The notes under the pieces are model-generated. The model did no database searches. It had not been told where the DNA came from and was given only the letters and a program-made list of their open reading frames with translations. A program made the translations under genes and the position numbers. Source: Luteimonas terrae (GTDB lineage Bacteria; Pseudomonadota; Gammaproteobacteria; Xanthomonadales; Xanthomonadaceae). Taken from it: a DNA stretch of 64,000 nucleotides. The stretch is from positions 248,001-312,000 of the forward strand of contig NZ_SMTG01000005.1 of the NCBI RefSeq assembly GCF_004358165.1, given 5' to 3'. Within the stretch, counting starts at the first letter, position 1; every line of letters starts with the position of its first letter. This document shows, one piece after another, positions 46,401 through 55,088 of this stretch.

Positions 46401-46964
46401 TCAGATCTTGCCGACGAGGTCCAGCGACGGGGCGATGGTCTTCTCGCCGTCCTTCCACTTGGCCGGGCAGACCTCGTTCGGGTTGGCGGCCACGTACTGG
46501 GCAGCCTTGAGCTTGCGCAGGGTCTCGGTGACGTCGCGGGCGATCGCGTTGTCGTGGATCTCGAGGGTCTTGATGACGCCTTCCGGATTCACGACGAAGG
46601 TGCCGCGCAGCGCGAGGCCGGCTTCATCGATGTGCACGCCGAAGCCACGGGTCAGCTGGTGGGTCGGGTCGCCGACCAGCGGGAACTGCGCCTTGCCCAC
46701 GGCCGGCGAGGTTTCGTGCCACACCTTGTGCGAGAAGTGCGTGTCGGTGGTGACGATGTAGACCTCGGCGCCCAGCTTCTGGAACTCGGCGTAGTTGTCG
46801 GCCGCGTCCTCGACCTCGGTCGGGCAGTTGAAGGTGAAGGCCGCCGGCATGAAGATCAGGACCGACCACTTGCCCTTCAGCGTCTCGTTGCTGACCTCGA
46901 CGAACTCGCCGTTCTGGTAGGCGGTGGTCTTGAAGGCGGGAACCTGGGTATTGATGAGGGACAT
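46401..46964 (-). CDS. ahpC: Alkyl hydroperoxide reductase subunit C (peroxiredoxin)
   Basis: A 187-residue 2-Cys peroxiredoxin. The peroxidatic Cys is in [14 protein letters not shown] and the resolving Cys in [10 protein letters not shown]. Other family segments are [34 protein letters not shown] and [16 protein letters not shown] canonical AGGAG site precedes the ATG at 46964. The 3' end is followed by three hairpins before ahpF. The upstream region carries likely OxyR sites. Confidence 0.96.
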   Translation of the reverse strand: MSLINTQVPAFKTTAYQNGEFVEVSNETLKGKWSVLIFMPAAFTFNCPTEVEDAADNYAEFQKLGAEVYIVTTDTHFSHKVWHETSPAVGKAQFPLVGDPTHQLTRGFGVHIDEAGLALRGTFVVNPEGVIKTLEIHDNAIARDVTETLRKLKAAQYVAANPNEVCPAKWKDGEKTIAPSLDLVGKI

Positions 46965-47045
46965 GAAAACTCCTGGAAACAGGGGAGGGCGGGACGACTG
47001 CGGGTCGCTGCCGGTGTATCCGGCTGCGCATAGAGTAGGCGGCGT

Positions 47046-47097
47046 CTATCGATTTGGGAAATCGATTATAGGAATTCAATCAATAGCTGGTGGCTAT
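47046..47097 (-). promoter_or_regulatory. Probable OxyR operator region of ahpC
   Basis: Two symmetric elements lie 82-133 nt upstream of the ahpC ATG. ATCGATTT-GGG-AAATCGAT (47048-47066) is a perfect 8-bp inverted repeat, flanked by CTAT and ATAG. ATAG-N7-CTAT (47083-47097) has exactly half of the known OxyR consensus spacing. The block is markedly AT-rich for this genome. The full four-part OxyR consensus is not present in register, so the assignment is partial. Confidence 0.5.
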
Positions 47098-47179
47098 CAA
47101 AGAAAGCGGGTTCGTGAGGGAGCGGAAATCGGATCCACAGGGCTTGCATTCATTGCTGCGCTGCAGCAGTATCGGGTCA

Positions 47180-47305
47180 ACGGCGGCTGCAACACGTGTC
47201 ACGCAGTCGCCCGCGGTGCTCGCACCGCGCACCGAGTTCCGTGTCCGTACCTCCCTCCCACACGTCCACGGAATCTTTGAAGGCGGCTTCGGCCGCCTTC
47301 ATTTT
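47180..47305 (+). ncRNA. Candidate small RNA with C-rich single strand and terminator
   Basis: The interval holds a nine-pair stem (GGCGGCTGC with GCAGTCGCC, one G-U), then GCGGTG-CTCG-CACCGC, then a pyrimidine-rich stretch TACCTCCCTCCCAC that seems unpaired, and a terminator. A weak promoter may lie upstream (TTGCAT near 47144-47149, CAGTAT near 47167-47172, 17-nt spacing). C-rich small RNAs that bind G-rich ribosome sites are known in Xanthomonas. I cannot confirm homology, so the boundaries are guesses. Confidence 0.3.
47278..47305 (+). terminator. Strong intrinsic terminator on the plus strand
   Basis: TGAAGGCGGC and GCCGCCTTCA pair perfectly around a TTCG tetraloop and are followed by TTTT. 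On the minus strand there is no T run. No plus-strand gene precedes it, which is why a small RNA is suspected. It may also act at the 3' end of the minus-strand esterase gene. Confidence 0.85.
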
Positions 47306-47324
47306 GTCCGCGTCCCGGCCGCAG

Positions 47325-48182
47325 TCAGTCCGATCCGGCGCGCTCGCCGGCGCCGCGGACGAAGTCGAGGATCGCCGGCAGGACCTCGGGCGCTTTCTCC
47401 GGATCGTAGAAGGCCGCCGCGGTCACGAAGTGGTTGCCGCCGCGGATGACCTCCAGCGTTGACGACACGCCCTTGCGGCGCAGGGCGAAATCCAGCTTGC
47501 GACTGTTGGTCACGTCGACGGTGCGGTCGCCATCGCCGTGGATCAGCAGGAACGGCGGCTCGTCGCCGTCGACGAAGCGCACCGCCATCGCCTCGGGCCA
47601 CTGCGCCCGCGGCCCGAAGATCTCTTCGAGCTTGCCGCTGATGACGAAGTCGTACGGCCCCGACAGGCCGATCACGCCCGCCAGATCCTGCGGTTTCATG
47701 CCGACCACCGCCAGACGCCGCGCGTCGGTGCCGAGCAGCGCGGCGATCTGCGCGCCGGCCGAATGTCCGGCCACGAACAGACGCCCGGGGTCACCGCCGT
47801 ATTCGGCCGCGTGGTCTCGGGTCCAGCGGGTCGCACGCGCGGCGTCTTCCATGAAGGCCGGGAAGCCTGCCGCGGGCCAGGTGCGGTAATCGGCCACCAC
47901 CGCGACCACACCGTGTTCGGCCAGGCGGCTGCCGACGAACCGGTACTGCGCGCGCATGCCATGCTGCCAGGAGCCGCCGTAGAAGAACAGCACCACCGGC
48001 GCATCCGGAGCGGCATCGCGCGGGCGGTAGATGTCGAGCGACAGACCGCGCGGCGCGTCGTAGACCGCGGTGGCATCGGGCTGCGCGCTGTCGCGGTTGA
48101 CGAAGCCGAAGAACGCGCTCTGACAGCCGCTGACCAGCAGGGCGAGCGCGGCGGCGAAACACGCGCGGAACGGACGGGGCAT
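47325..48182 (-). CDS. Alpha/beta-hydrolase lipoprotein (esterase/lipase type)
   Basis: A 285-residue predicted lipoprotein with a signal ending LLVSGC. The fold is of the BD-FAE/hormone-sensitive-lipase type: oxyanion region [13 protein letters not shown], nucleophile elbow [15 protein letters not shown], acid region in [13 protein letters not shown] and His in RGGNHF. Substrate unknown. It is divergent from prmC by 63 nt. Confidence 0.88.
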   Translation of the reverse strand: MPRPFRACFAAALALLVSGCQSAFFGFVNRDSAQPDATAVYDAPRGLSLDIYRPRDAAPDAPVVLFFYGGSWQHGMRAQYRFVGSRLAEHGVVAVVADYRTWPAAGFPAFMEDAARATRWTRDHAAEYGGDPGRLFVAGHSAGAQIAALLGTDARRLAVVGMKPQDLAGVIGLSGPYDFVISGKLEEIFGPRAQWPEAMAVRFVDGDEPPFLLIHGDGDRTVDVTNSRKLDFALRRKGVSSTLEVIRGGNHFVTAAAFYDPEKAPEVLPAILDFVRGAGERAGSD

Positions 48183-48245
48183 CAGGGTGACTCCTTGCAG
48201 GAGTGCGCACCATGCACGGCACGCCCCCGGCTACGATGTGAAGCC

Positions 48246-49097
48246 ATGGAGACGATTCCGGTACACGACGCCGATGCCCTGCTGCGCAGCGCCGCGGCGC
48301 GCATCGACGCGACCGACGCACGCTGGCTGCTGGCCCACGCGCTGGGGCGTTCGCAGACCTGGCTGTTCGCGCACGCGCGCGATCCGGTGCCGGCCGACGC
48401 GGTCGCCCGGTTCGACGCGCTGGTCTCCCGTCGCGAAGCCGGCGAGCCGGTCGCCTACCTCACCGGCGTGCGCGGATTCTTCGGGTTCGATCTCGCGGTC
48501 TCGCCGGCGACCCTGATCCCACGGCCGGACACCGAACTGCTGGTCGAGCTGGCCCTCGCGCGTCTGCCCGCGCGGGGTGCCCGCGTCGTCGATCTGGGCA
48601 CCGGCAGCGGCGCGATCGCCTTGGCCATCGCGCGCGAACGGCCCGATGCCGACGTGCTCGCTACCGACGCCAGTACCGCCGCGCTCGAGATCGCGCGTGC
48701 GAACGCGGCGACGCTCGGACTGTCGCGTGTGCGCTTCGCGCACGGTGACTGGTACGCGCCGCTGGGCGGCGCACGCATGCACGTGATCGCCAGCAATCCG
48801 CCCTACATCGAGGACGGCGACCCGCATCTCGCGCAAGGCGATCTGCGCTTCGAGCCGGCGTCCGCGCTGTCATCGGGCGCCGATGGTCTCGACGCGATCC
48901 GCGTGCTGGCCGCGGGCGCGCTCGCCCACCTCGAACCGGGCGGCTGGTTGCTGGTCGAACACGGGCCGATGCAGGGCGCAGACGTACGCGCGCTGTTCGT
49001 CGAGGCAGGACTGGTCGAGGTCGACACGGCCCGCGATCTCGAGGCGCGCGAGCGCGTCACGCTCGGCCGCGCGCCCGGGGGCGCGGAAGCCGGCTGA
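48246..49097 (+). CDS. prmC: Release factor glutamine methyltransferase
   Basis: A 283-residue enzyme (HemK family) that methylates the GGQ Gln of release factors RF1 and RF2. The N-terminal helical domain includes [35 protein letters not shown]. The SAM site is [16 protein letters not shown]. The catalytic motif is [14 protein letters not shown] followed by [18 protein letters not shown]. The stop is 35 nt before pip. Confidence 0.95.
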   Translation: METIPVHDADALLRSAAARIDATDARWLLAHALGRSQTWLFAHARDPVPADAVARFDALVSRREAGEPVAYLTGVRGFFGFDLAVSPATLIPRPDTELLVELALARLPARGARVVDLGTGSGAIALAIARERPDADVLATDASTAALEIARANAATLGLSRVRFAHGDWYAPLGGARMHVIASNPPYIEDGDPHLAQGDLRFEPASALSSGADGLDAIRVLAAGALAHLEPGGWLLVEHGPMQGADVRALFVEAGLVEVDTARDLEARERVTLGRAPGGAEAG

Positions 49098-49132
49098 TAG
49101 ACTGGACGCCGGTTTTTCCCCGGAACACGCGC

Positions 49133-50074
49133 ATGCGCCAGCTCTATCCCGCGATCGAACCCTTCGACACCGGCACGCTCGCCGTGGACGAGCGCCACAC
49201 GCTGTATTACGAGCAGTGCGGCAATCCGAAGGGCAAGCCGGTGGTGCTGCTGCACGGCGGCCCGGGCGGCGGCTGCAGCCCGAAGATGCGCAGCTTCCAC
49301 GACCCGGCCAAGTACCGGATCATCCTGTTCGACCAGCGCGGCTCGGGCCGCTCCACGCCGCACGCCGATCTCGTCGACAACACCACCTGGGACCTCGTCG
49401 CCGACATCGAGCGCCTGCGCGCGCATCTGGGCGTCGACCGCTGGCAGGTCTTCGGCGGTTCCTGGGGCTCGACGCTGGCGCTGGCCTATGCGCAGACGCA
49501 TCCGCGCCAGGTCACCGAACTGATCCTGCGCGGCATTTTCATGTTGCGGCGCTGGGAGCTCGAATGGTTCTACCAGGAAGGCGCCTCGCGCCTGTTCCCG
49601 GAAGCCTGGCAGCAGTACATCGCCGCGATTCCCGAAGACGAGCGGGGCGATCTGATCGCCGCCTTCCACAAGCGCCTGACCAGCGACGACGAGGCCACGC
49701 GCCTGGCCGCCGCGCGCGCGTGGAGCGTCTGGGAAGGCGCGACGAGCTTCCTGCACGTCGACGCCGATTTCGCCGACAGCCATGCCGACGCGCAGTTCGC
49801 GCTGGCGTTCGCGCGCATCGAGAACCACTACTTCACCAACGCCGGCTTCTTCGAGGTCGACGACCAGCTGCTGCGCGATGCCTACCGCATCGTCGACATT
49901 CCCGGCGTCATCGTCCACGGCCGCTACGACGTGGTCTGCCCGGTGCAGAACGCGTTCGACCTGCACCAGGTCTGGCCGAAGGCCGAACTGGTCGTGACGC
50001 CGGCCTCCGGCCACTCCGCATTCGAGGCCGAGAACGTCGACGCGCTGGTGCGCGCGACCGATCGCTTCGCCTGA
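49133..50074 (+). CDS. pip: Proline iminopeptidase
   Basis: A 313-residue alpha/beta hydrolase that removes N-terminal proline from peptides. The oxyanion motif is LLHGGPGGGCSP, DQRGSGRS follows, the nucleophile is in VFGGSWGSTLALAYAQ, the acid in GRYDVVCP and the His in SGHSAFE. The closing helix region matches the family. It shares orientation with prmC and starts 35 nt after it. Confidence 0.95.
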   Translation: MRQLYPAIEPFDTGTLAVDERHTLYYEQCGNPKGKPVVLLHGGPGGGCSPKMRSFHDPAKYRIILFDQRGSGRSTPHADLVDNTTWDLVADIERLRAHLGVDRWQVFGGSWGSTLALAYAQTHPRQVTELILRGIFMLRRWELEWFYQEGASRLFPEAWQQYIAAIPEDERGDLIAAFHKRLTSDDEATRLAAARAWSVWEGATSFLHVDADFADSHADAQFALAFARIENHYFTNAGFFEVDDQLLRDAYRIVDIPGVIVHGRYDVVCPVQNAFDLHQVWPKAELVVTPASGHSAFEAENVDALVRATDRFA

Positions 50075-50161
50075 TCCACGCGCGCCGCGGCTCGCCCGCG
50101 GCGCGTCGTTTCCCACGCATGATCGATGCGCGGCGGCAAGCCCCGCGCACAGGAACCCGCA

Positions 50162-50389
50162 ATGTCTGAAGAAGCACTGGTCGTCAAGGACAGCAACGGC
50201 ACCCGCCTCGCCGACGGCGATGCCGTCACGGTGATCAAGGACCTCAAGGTCAAGGGCACCAGCGTCACCCTCAAGCGCGGCACCCTGGCGAAGAACATCC
50301 GGCTGACCGACGACGCCGACCTGATCGAATGCAACGTCGAGAAGGTCAAGGGCCTGGTGCTGCGCACCGAGTTCGTCAAGAAGGCCTGA
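50162..50389 (+). CDS. PhnA-type small protein
   Basis: A 75-residue protein of the PhnA/YjdM C-terminal domain type: VVKDSNGTRLADGDAVTVIKDLKVKGTSVTLKRGT, then LIECNVEKVKGLVLRTEFVKK. Full PhnA proteins carry an N-terminal zinc ribbon, which is absent here, so this is the short form. Despite its name the family is not needed for phosphonate use. The ATG at 50162 follows AGGAAC. A long palindrome follows the stop. Confidence 0.88.
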   Translation: MSEEALVVKDSNGTRLADGDAVTVIKDLKVKGTSVTLKRGTLAKNIRLTDDADLIECNVEKVKGLVLRTEFVKKA

Positions 50390-50398
50390 CGTGATTCT

Positions 50399-50465
50399 GT
50401 GGGAGCGCGCTTGCGCGCCAATGGGCGATCTTCCGGAAGGCATTCGCGCGCAAGCGCGCTACCAC
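50399..50465. repeat. Long palindromic intergenic repeat
   Basis: AGCGCGCTTGCGCGC (50404-50418) and GCGCGCAAGCGCGCT (50446-50460) are perfect reverse complements, and the stem continues with GTGG at 50399 against CCAC at 50462-50465 with one mismatch. The 27-nt centre is unique. It lies between the convergent phnA-type and NUDIX genes. Its GTGGGAGCG head recurs at 42411. It is probably a dispersed repeat that may also end transcription. Confidence 0.65.
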
Positions 50466-50482
50466 CAGAGGTATCCGGCTTC

Positions 50483-51043
50483 TCAGTCGGCCGACGAACC
50501 GTCCGGATTGAAGTCCACCATCCACAGCCCTGCCCAGAGCTTGAGATCGAGCTCGTAGCCTTCGGCGTGCTTGCGCATCAGCCATGCCGGCGCGGTCGCG
50601 CGCGGCACGGTGTGGACGATGATCGCCTCGTCGTCGACACCACCGCCGTCGCCGACGCGTGTCAGGTCGCGCGCACGCACGAAGGCCACGCGCTCGTTGC
50701 TCATGCCGGCCGTCGTCGGCCCGGTCAGCAGCACGTCGACGCGGCCGGCCGACCAGCCGGTCTCCTCGATCAGTTCGCGGCGCGCGGCGTCTTCCAGCGA
50801 ATCGGTGCTGCCGCCATCGCCGACGAGGCCGGCCGGCATCTCGATCGTGCGCGCGCCGAGTGGCACGCGGTACTGCTCGACGAACAGCACCTCGTCATCG
50901 GGCGTCACCGCGATCACCAGCACGGCCATGCCGTTGCCGCCGTGGGTACGTTCGCAGGCTTCCCACTTGCCATGGCGGACCAGCCGCAGCCAGTCGCCCT
51001 GGTAGAGGACTTCGGTGTGTTCGCGCATCGAGGGATCGGTCAT
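50483..51043 (-). CDS. NUDIX hydrolase (ADP-ribose pyrophosphatase-like)
   Basis: A 186-residue NUDIX protein. The catalytic helix is EDAARRELIEETGW, preceded by EMPAGLVGDGGSTDSL, a box with slightly expanded loop. The upstream VLVIAVTPDDEVLFVEQYR and RTIEMPAGL are typical of the ADP-ribose/NDP-sugar class (NudF-like). Substrate not determined. It converges on the palindrome beside phnA-type gene. Confidence 0.88.
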   Translation of the reverse strand: MTDPSMREHTEVLYQGDWLRLVRHGKWEACERTHGGNGMAVLVIAVTPDDEVLFVEQYRVPLGARTIEMPAGLVGDGGSTDSLEDAARRELIEETGWSAGRVDVLLTGPTTAGMSNERVAFVRARDLTRVGDGGGVDDEAIIVHTVPRATAPAWLMRKHAEGYELDLKLWAGLWMVDFNPDGSSAD

Positions 51044-51086
51044 GCGCCGATGCTAACGCGGCATTCGTGACGAGCGGCAAGGGTTC

Positions 51087-52043
51087 TCACGCACTGACAG
51101 AAGGCGCGTACTCGAGCCCGGCGACCGCGTACAGGCGCCGACGGGTCAGCGGACCGAACCGGAGCGTTTCGCACAGCGCGTGCAGCGCGTCCGCATCGCC
51201 CGGTCGCCGCGCGAAGCCCTGCGCACCTTCGCCCAAAGGCGCGTCGCGCGCGATCGTCGTCAGCTGGCGGTACATCCGTGCGGCGTCGGCATGCAGGCGC
51301 AACTTCGGTCCGACCTGGCCGGCGCCGCGGAAGCGCAGGAACTGGATCTCCTCGCTGCGTTCGAGCAGCGCATCCAGCGTGCCGAAATGGTGCAGCAGGC
51401 TCGCCGCGGTCTTGCAGCCGATGCCGGGCACGCCGGGAATGTTGTCGACCGCGTCGCCGCACAGCGCAAGGTAATCCGCGATCTGGCGCGCCTCCACACC
51501 ATGGCGGTCGCGCACCCCGTCGGCGCGCCAGCGCATGTCGCGTGCGTAGTCCCACTGCTCGTCGTGGCCTTCGAGCAGTTGCGACAGATCCTTGTCGGCC
51601 GAGACGATCACGCCGTGATGCGCCCGCGCGCGCCCGGCTTCGAGCGCACTGCCGATCAGATCGTCGGCCTCGTATTCGGTATCGGCCAGCACGACGAATC
51701 CCAGCGCCCGACACAGCGCCTTGCAGTGCGCGAACTGGCGTCGCAGTTCCTCCGGCGCCGGCGGACGGTTGGCCTTGTAGGCGGGATAGATGCGGTTGCG
51801 GAAACTGCTGTCGAGCGCCTCGTCGAACGCGATCGCGATGTAGCGCGGGCTCACCCGTTCGACCAGTTCGGCGACGAAGCGCGCGAACCCGTGCACAGCG
51901 TTGGTCGGCCAGCCTTCGGCGTCGCGGAATTCGTCGGGCATCGAATGCCAGGCGCGGAACACGTAGAGGCTGGCGTCGACCAGGTACAGCGGCGCGGTGG
52001 CCGGCGTCGCCGGTGCCTGCACCGCCTGCGGCGGCAGGGTCAC
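51087..52043 (-). CDS. Stand-alone 5'-3' exonuclease (PolA N-terminal domain type)
   Basis: A 318-residue FEN-like nuclease. Motifs are LYLVDASLYVFRAWHSM at the start, AIAFDEALDSSFRNRIYPAYKANR, YEADDLIGSAL, the VIVSADKDLSQLL acidic cluster, and the helix-hairpin-helix LALCGDAVDNIPGVPGIGCKTAASLL. The polymerase part of PolA is absent and the gene is not linked to polA. The GTG start overlaps the nitroreductase stop (GTGA), so the two are translationally coupled. Function: probably removal of flaps or RNA primers. Confidence 0.9.
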   Translation of the reverse strand: MTLPPQAVQAPATPATAPLYLVDASLYVFRAWHSMPDEFRDAEGWPTNAVHGFARFVAELVERVSPRYIAIAFDEALDSSFRNRIYPAYKANRPPAPEELRRQFAHCKALCRALGFVVLADTEYEADDLIGSALEAGRARAHHGVIVSADKDLSQLLEGHDEQWDYARDMRWRADGVRDRHGVEARQIADYLALCGDAVDNIPGVPGIGCKTAASLLHHFGTLDALLERSEEIQFLRFRGAGQVGPKLRLHADAARMYRQLTTIARDAPLGEGAQGFARRPGDADALHALCETLRFGPLTRRRLYAVAGLEYAPSVSA

Positions 52044-52636
52044 GGCGCGCGCCAGTCGGTCAGCAGTGATGCCGGATCCGGGCGTTCGCGCTCCGGCGCC
52101 TCGATGCGCGGCGTGCCGATGTGGATGAAGCCGGCAATGCGTTCCTGCGCTCCGAGGCCGAGCACGTCGAGCACCGCCTCGTCGAACGCCGGCCAGCCGG
52201 TCAGCCACGATGCGCCGAAGCCCATCGCCTGCGCGGCCTGCAGCAGGGCGAAGCACACGCAGCCGGCAGTCAGCAGGCGCTCGACTTCGGGGATCGCGGT
52301 GTCGTCGGCGTCCAGCACGGCGACCACCACGATCACCAGCGGCGCGTGCGAGAAGCGCTTGCGGTCCTTGTCGAGCGCAGCGGGCGCCGCCTCCGGGTCG
52401 CGTGCGAGGGTGCGGGCGACGAGTCGCTCGCCCAGGGCATCGCGGGCGTCGCCTTCGATGCGCACGAAGCGGAACGGCACGCGCTTGCCGTGGTCGGGCA
52501 CGCGCACCGCCGAGCGCAGCATGCGCAGCAGTTGTGCATCGTCGGGACCGGGCGGGTCGAGCTGCCGGGCGGGAACCGAGCGGCGCGCATCGAGCGCCGC
52601 CAGAGCATCGTGTTCAGTATTTGCGGAAATGGTCAC
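52040..52636 (-). CDS. Nitroreductase family protein (YdjA-like)
   Basis: A 198-residue FMN-dependent oxidoreductase. The N terminus ARRSVPARQLDPPGPDDAQLLRML contains the RRS phosphate-binding motif. The middle GKRVPFRFVRIEGDARDAL and the late GFGASWLTGWPAFD and GFIHIGTP match YdjA-type nitroreductases. The GTG start follows a purine-rich site. The stop overlaps the exonuclease start. The electron acceptor in vivo is unknown. Confidence 0.9.
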   Translation of the reverse strand: MTISANTEHDALAALDARRSVPARQLDPPGPDDAQLLRMLRSAVRVPDHGKRVPFRFVRIEGDARDALGERLVARTLARDPEAAPAALDKDRKRFSHAPLVIVVVAVLDADDTAIPEVERLLTAGCVCFALLQAAQAMGFGASWLTGWPAFDEAVLDVLGLGAQERIAGFIHIGTPRIEAPERERPDPASLLTDWRAP

Positions 52637-52705
52637 AGACCTGCCGTGGGGGTTCGGGAATCTTATGCGCGGGGCAGTGCGCCCCTTCCCCCGATTCTCC
52701 CCCAA

Positions 52706-55039
52706 ATGACGCATCACCACGACATCGGCGCCGGTACCGCTACGCGCGCGGGTCCTGCCCGCGACGCTGCCCGCGTGCTCGAAACGCTGCGCCACGACGC
52801 GGTGACCGCGCTGGGTGGCGTGCTGTCGGGGTTCTGGAGTGCGATCGAGGAGCAGGTGCGGCTGGCGGCGCTTGCGCGCCACGACTACATGGTCGCGCAG
52901 GAAGAGCGCATGGCCGTGCAGGACCTCAGCCATCGCGCGCTGGAACTGGCCACGCACTACCGCAAGGCGATCGAGACCGAGTTCGACCTCTGGCTGGCCG
53001 ATCGCCCCGCGCCGCCCGGTGCCGACACGCTGTCGCTGATGTCGGAAGGCGAGCTGGAGATCCATCTCGCCGCGCAGCAGATCGTCGAGCTGATGGACCA
53101 CCAGTTCCTGCATCCGCTGACCGCACTCGGCGAGCGGCTGGATGCACTGGCCGCGCGGCTGGGCATCGGCGGCGTGCACGCCAACCCGCTGCGCCCGGAA
53201 GTGCCGGTGATGGCCTTCATGCGTCTGTTCCAGGCCGACGAGCTGCCGCCCGGGTTGCGCACCTTGGTATTCAACCAGTTCGACAAGCGCATGCCGGGCA
53301 TCCTCGGCGAGGTCTATGCCAAGGCCAACGCGACCCTGGATGCCGCCGGCATCGGCCCCGGCGCGGATGTCGTGCCCCAGGCGCGACAGCTGGTCCGTGG
53401 CACGGCGCCTGCGCGCAGCGGACGTGTCGACGCCGGCGCCGAGACCTGGGTGCCGGACGGCGGCGTGGTCGAACATGCGGTTGCCGGCGACCAGGCCGCA
53501 GCGCCCGCCGCAGGCGGCACTGGCTATGGTCCGCTGTCGACAGGACTGATGGACGAACTGGCCGCGCACGGCCAGGCAGCTTCGAATGCTGCCGCGTCGC
53601 GCGGCTATCGCGACCTGGTGCGCGAGCAGCTGCACCACTGGCGCGAGCGCCGCGCACATGAAGCGCCGGTCGATGCGGGCGCCGATGGCGCCGGCGGCAA
53701 CGTGCTGGGCATGTCGCAGCTGCTGAGCGTCGCGCGGATGCTGCAGGGCGACGATCCCGCGCCGTTCGCACGCGCGCTGACCGGCGACGACCGGCGTCGC
53801 CTCGGCGACGTGATCCGCGACGAACTGCTGCGCGGACTGCGCGAGCTCGGTGTGGATCCCGAGCAGACGCCGCTGAGCCGCAACGACGAGGACGCGATCG
53901 ATCTGGTCGGCATCCTGTTCCAGGCGCTGTTCGACGCCAACGATCTGCTGCAGCAGGCGCGCGACATCTACGGCCGCCTGGTCATGCCGTATCTGAAGGT
54001 CGCGCTGACCGACGATTCGATGTTCAACCAGCGCGCGCACCCGGCGCGCCGGCTGCTGGACGCGGTGACCGAGGCCTGCGACGGCAACGTCGGCGACACG
54101 CCGCAGGACCGCGACCTGCTCGACCAGGCCGGTCGCGTCGTCGACCGCGTCGTCGACGAATATGAAAGCGACCAGGCGGTGTTCGAACTCGCCGCGGGTG
54201 AGTTGCGCGAGCGTCTCGACCAGCAGCGTCGACGTGCCGACGTCGCCGAGCGCCGTGCGGCCGAGGCGATCCACGGCCGTGAACGCCTGCAGCAGGCGCG
54301 CCGCAGCGTCGACGACATGGTCGCCTCGCGGCTCGCCGACCGCCGCCTGACCGCCGCGGTCGCGTTCTTCCTCGACCGCCACTGGCGGCACCACCTCACT
54401 CAGACCTGGCTGCGCGACGGGCCGGATTCGGCGCGGCACCTGGCTGCGATCGGTGTCGGCGACGCGATGGTGCAGGTCGATTTCGACGCCGCGCATGCGC
54501 TGGGCAGTGCGGTGGCCGACGAACTGCTGGCGCTGCAGATGCCGCTGGCCGAGTGCTATTCGAGCTGCGGTCTCGATGCGAACGCCGCGCGCGACGCGGT
54601 CGCCCGGATCATCGCCGCGCTCGCGCTGCCCGACACGCCGCGCAGCGTGCACGCGCCGCAGCCGCTGGACGCCGAGGACGAGGCGCCGGATCCGGCCTTG
54701 CGCCTGGCCGGCGGACACGGCGCGCTCGATTTCGATCCGACCATCGCCGCGCGCATGCGCCAGTTGCGCGTCGGCCAGTGGCTGCGTCTGGTCGACGACA
54801 ACGGCCGCGAATCGGCGGCGCGTGTCGCCTGGATCAGCCCGCTGACCCAGCGGCTGTTGATCGTCAACCGTCGCGGCATCCGTCGCATGGTGGTGTCGCC
54901 CGAGGAACTCGCCGCGCTGGTCGGTGCCGGGCGCGCGGTGGTGCGTGCGGTCGACGCGCCGTTCGACGAGGCGATGAAGCAGTTGTGGCAGCAACTCAAT
55001 GCCGCCAACGACCCTGCCGGCGACGCTGCGACCGCCTGA
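52706..55039 (+). CDS. DUF1631 family protein, first of a tandem pair
   Basis: A 777-residue protein. The DUF1631 hallmarks are LSLMSEGELEIHLAAQQIV and a following RLDALAARLGIGGVHANPLRP, then VMAFMRLFQADELPPGLRTLVFNQFDKRM. A long coiled-coil or helical middle contains RRRADVAERRAAEAIHGRERLQ. The C-terminal 80 residues (RVGQWLRLVDDNGRESAARVAWIS, then LIVNRRGIRRMVVS) look like a PilZ-type beta-barrel without a clear RxxxR. No function is known. The second copy starts 49 nt downstream. Confidence 0.85.
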   Translation: MTHHHDIGAGTATRAGPARDAARVLETLRHDAVTALGGVLSGFWSAIEEQVRLAALARHDYMVAQEERMAVQDLSHRALELATHYRKAIETEFDLWLADRPAPPGADTLSLMSEGELEIHLAAQQIVELMDHQFLHPLTALGERLDALAARLGIGGVHANPLRPEVPVMAFMRLFQADELPPGLRTLVFNQFDKRMPGILGEVYAKANATLDAAGIGPGADVVPQARQLVRGTAPARSGRVDAGAETWVPDGGVVEHAVAGDQAAAPAAGGTGYGPLSTGLMDELAAHGQAASNAAASRGYRDLVREQLHHWRERRAHEAPVDAGADGAGGNVLGMSQLLSVARMLQGDDPAPFARALTGDDRRRLGDVIRDELLRGLRELGVDPEQTPLSRNDEDAIDLVGILFQALFDANDLLQQARDIYGRLVMPYLKVALTDDSMFNQRAHPARRLLDAVTEACDGNVGDTPQDRDLLDQAGRVVDRVVDEYESDQAVFELAAGELRERLDQQRRRADVAERRAAEAIHGRERLQQARRSVDDMVASRLADRRLTAAVAFFLDRHWRHHLTQTWLRDGPDSARHLAAIGVGDAMVQVDFDAAHALGSAVADELLALQMPLAECYSSCGLDANAARDAVARIIAALALPDTPRSVHAPQPLDAEDEAPDPALRLAGGHGALDFDPTIAARMRQLRVGQWLRLVDDNGRESAARVAWISPLTQRLLIVNRRGIRRMVVSPEELAALVGAGRAVVRAVDAPFDEAMKQLWQQLNAANDPAGDAATA

Positions 55040-55088
55040 TCGAAGGCCTTTTCCACGCATGATCGATTGCTCGCGTTAAGACGCCGGC

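Larger units (their letters stand above)
46965..47324. other. Intergenic region upstream of ahpC
   Basis: This 360-nt gap separates ahpC and the esterase gene; both genes point away from or into it on the minus strand. It holds AT-rich operator-like sequence near 47046-47097, a possible small RNA on the plus strand (47180-47305) and a strong plus-strand terminator. No protein-coding gene is convincing; the two short overlapping plus-strand frames here look fortuitous. Confidence 0.6.

Noticed and set aside
47098..47305. 6S RNA gene
   Set aside because: Some closing complementarity (GGGAG with CTCCC, CGGAA with TTCCG) was noticed, but the typical long central bubble and closing stem could not be drawn convincingly. 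A shorter small RNA fits better.
52040..55060. A 1006-residue minus-strand frame across the first DUF1631 gene
   Set aside because: Only the last 198 residues form a protein (nitroreductase). The rest is a shadow of the DUF1631 gene in high-GC sequence.
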